From NCBI GenBank assembly GCA_005878995.1, contig VBME01000171.1:1-5899 (forward strand): 5,899 nucleotides of DNA, read 5' to 3'. The notes beneath the pieces are model-generated. The model saw only the letters and a program-made list of their open reading frames with translations, made no database searches and was not told where the DNA came from. Shown in pieces: positions 5,179-5,899 of the stretch; position 1 is the first letter of the stretch; each line of letters begins with the position of its first letter. The stretch is from Methanobacteriota archaeon (GTDB taxonomy: Archaea; Thermoplasmatota; Thermoplasmata; RBG-16-68-12). The translations under genes were made by a program, and so were the position numbers.

Positions 5179-5859
5179 TCAGTCGGGCGAGTCCGCGGAG
5201 GCTTCCGACGGAAGCTCCTCCTCGACGCGCGTCGATCGACGCAGGTACTCGCCCGGGATTTCCTTCGATGTGAAGACGGTCTTGCCGGCTTTGTGGATCA
5301 CGACGCCGGCGTCCCGGGCGGTCTTCGCGTCGATTTCCAAGATGACCGGTTGCGCGATCCGGACGCGGCCCGCTTCGAGCGCGGCCTCGAACGTCGCGCT
5401 GAGGTGGACCATCTTCCGATCCGAAGGTCGAAGCCCCGCCTCCATGAGGATGTGGCTCTCCTCCGCCGTGGTCGGATAGAACAGGAGGTCCGGGATGCCT
5501 TCCGTCGGCAGGTCGAGATCGAGGTCCAACGAGTGACCGTACGTCGCGCGGATCTTGCCGTCCTCGAACTGGTAGCGCCCCTTCGGGTCCGTCTCGATCA
5601 AGCCGACGACATGGTGTTGCCGCACAAATCGGAATCGGCGGTTTCGAATCTGCACCGCGGTGAGGAAGTCCCGAAGGTCGACCCAACCGTGGGCGTCCAT
5701 CTCGAGGCCGTACCGCTCCGGGAAGTGTCGTAAGACGCCCGCCATCGTGCGGCCGAGGATCTCGACCTCCTCGTCGTTGAGCAGGAACTTGCCCTCGCTG
5801 CCGCAGTGCGGACAGAATTCGTCCCGGAAGAAACCGTGAGAACGACACTCCTTCAGCAT
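5179..5859 (-). CDS. kptA: RNA 2'-phosphotransferase (Tpt1/KptA family) with N-terminal zinc finger
   Basis: KptA/Tpt1 enzymes transfer an internal RNA 2'-phosphate to NAD+, giving clean RNA, ADP-ribose 1''-2''-cyclic phosphate and nicotinamide. The 226-residue protein begins with a putative zinc finger (C5, H8, C16, C19), a common archaeal extension. The catalytic domain contains the expected Arg-His-Arg-Arg set: R44-H45 in GVLRHFPERYGL, R104 in IRATYGHS (103-110), and R148 in LRPSDRKMVHLS (143-154). GWVDLRDFL (58-66) and DPKGRYQFEDG (91-101) are also typical. The NAD-site motif, usually YHGT, reads FYPTT (127-131). The start is supported by a strong GGGAGGGG ribosome-binding site at 5864-5871. 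The frame stays open to the window edge, so a longer form is not strictly excluded. Archaeal tRNA ligation by RtcB leaves no 2'-phosphate, so the physiological substrate is uncertain. Confidence 0.92.
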   Translation of the reverse strand: MLKECRSHGFFRDEFCPHCGSEGKFLLNDEEVEILGRTMAGVLRHFPERYGLEMDAHGWVDLRDFLTAVQIRNRRFRFVRQHHVVGLIETDPKGRYQFEDGKIRATYGHSLDLDLDLPTEGIPDLLFYPTTAEESHILMEAGLRPSDRKMVHLSATFEAALEAGRVRIAQPVILEIDAKTARDAGVVIHKAGKTVFTSKEIPGEYLRRSTRVEEELPSEASADSPD

Positions 5860-5899
5860 CCGTCCCCTCCCAGGTGGTTTGGTATTCGTCGACGGCTTA

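Noticed and set aside
5102..5848. A 248-codon minus-strand open frame overlapping kptA, and the plus-strand frame 5293-5733.
   Set aside because: Both are low-complexity Arg/Gly/Pro-rich shadows of kptA, which carries the conserved catalytic residues in its own frame.
5860..5899. A minus-strand TAA at 5897-5899 that could be the stop codon of a gene upstream of kptA.
   Set aside because: The coding sequence would lie outside the window, so nothing supports it beyond a three-base match.
1..5899. Search for insertion sequences, long direct or inverted repeats, CRISPR arrays, toxin-antitoxin pairs or defence genes.
   Set aside because: None was seen. Gaps between genes are short, and the genes are conserved housekeeping or membrane functions.

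Overview
The window is GC-rich DNA from an archaeon. The support comes from several independent signs: a tRNA gene whose two inserts fold into archaeal bulge-helix-bulge (BHB) splicing motifs, a formate-dependent purine ligase of the archaeal PurP family, a class I-type lysyl-tRNA synthetase tail, an archaeal-type KptA with an N-terminal zinc finger, and TATA-like boxes about 25-30 bp upstream of starts. The lineage cannot be fixed from this window. The gene set would suit a euryarchaeal or Thermoplasmata-like genome, but that is inference.

Layout: (1) 3-131, the last codons of a probable lysyl-tRNA synthetase, + strand. (2) 172-298, a tRNA-Gln(CUG) gene carrying a 28-nt intron in the D-loop and a 26-nt intron at the canonical 37/38 site; removing both leaves a well-formed 73-nt tRNA. 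(3) 338-1951, minus strand, an FAD-dependent glycerol-3-phosphate dehydrogenase (GlpD/GlpA type), convergent with the tRNA. (4) 2077-3240, plus strand, purP, divergent from the dehydrogenase across a 125-bp promoter region. (5) 3352-4359, plus strand, a CaCA-family cation exchanger with unusual ion-binding repeats. (6) 4361-5098, minus strand, an RDD-family membrane protein ending in a zinc ribbon; it meets the exchanger tail to tail with a single base between the stop codons. (7) 5179-5859, minus strand, RNA 2'-phosphotransferase KptA, upstream of and in the same direction as the RDD gene. The last 40 bases hold only its ribosome-binding site and upstream sequence.

The genes do not form one pathway. 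They look like core-genome housekeeping functions: translation and tRNA processing (lysS, tRNA-Gln, kptA), purine synthesis (purP), glycerol-3-phosphate oxidation, and two membrane proteins. No mobile element, CRISPR array or defence system is visible. The most unusual feature is the doubly interrupted tRNA-Gln, whose D-loop intron sits in a relaxed BHB. The second is the CaCA exchanger, whose alpha-repeats have lost several residues that normally bind Ca2+/Na+.
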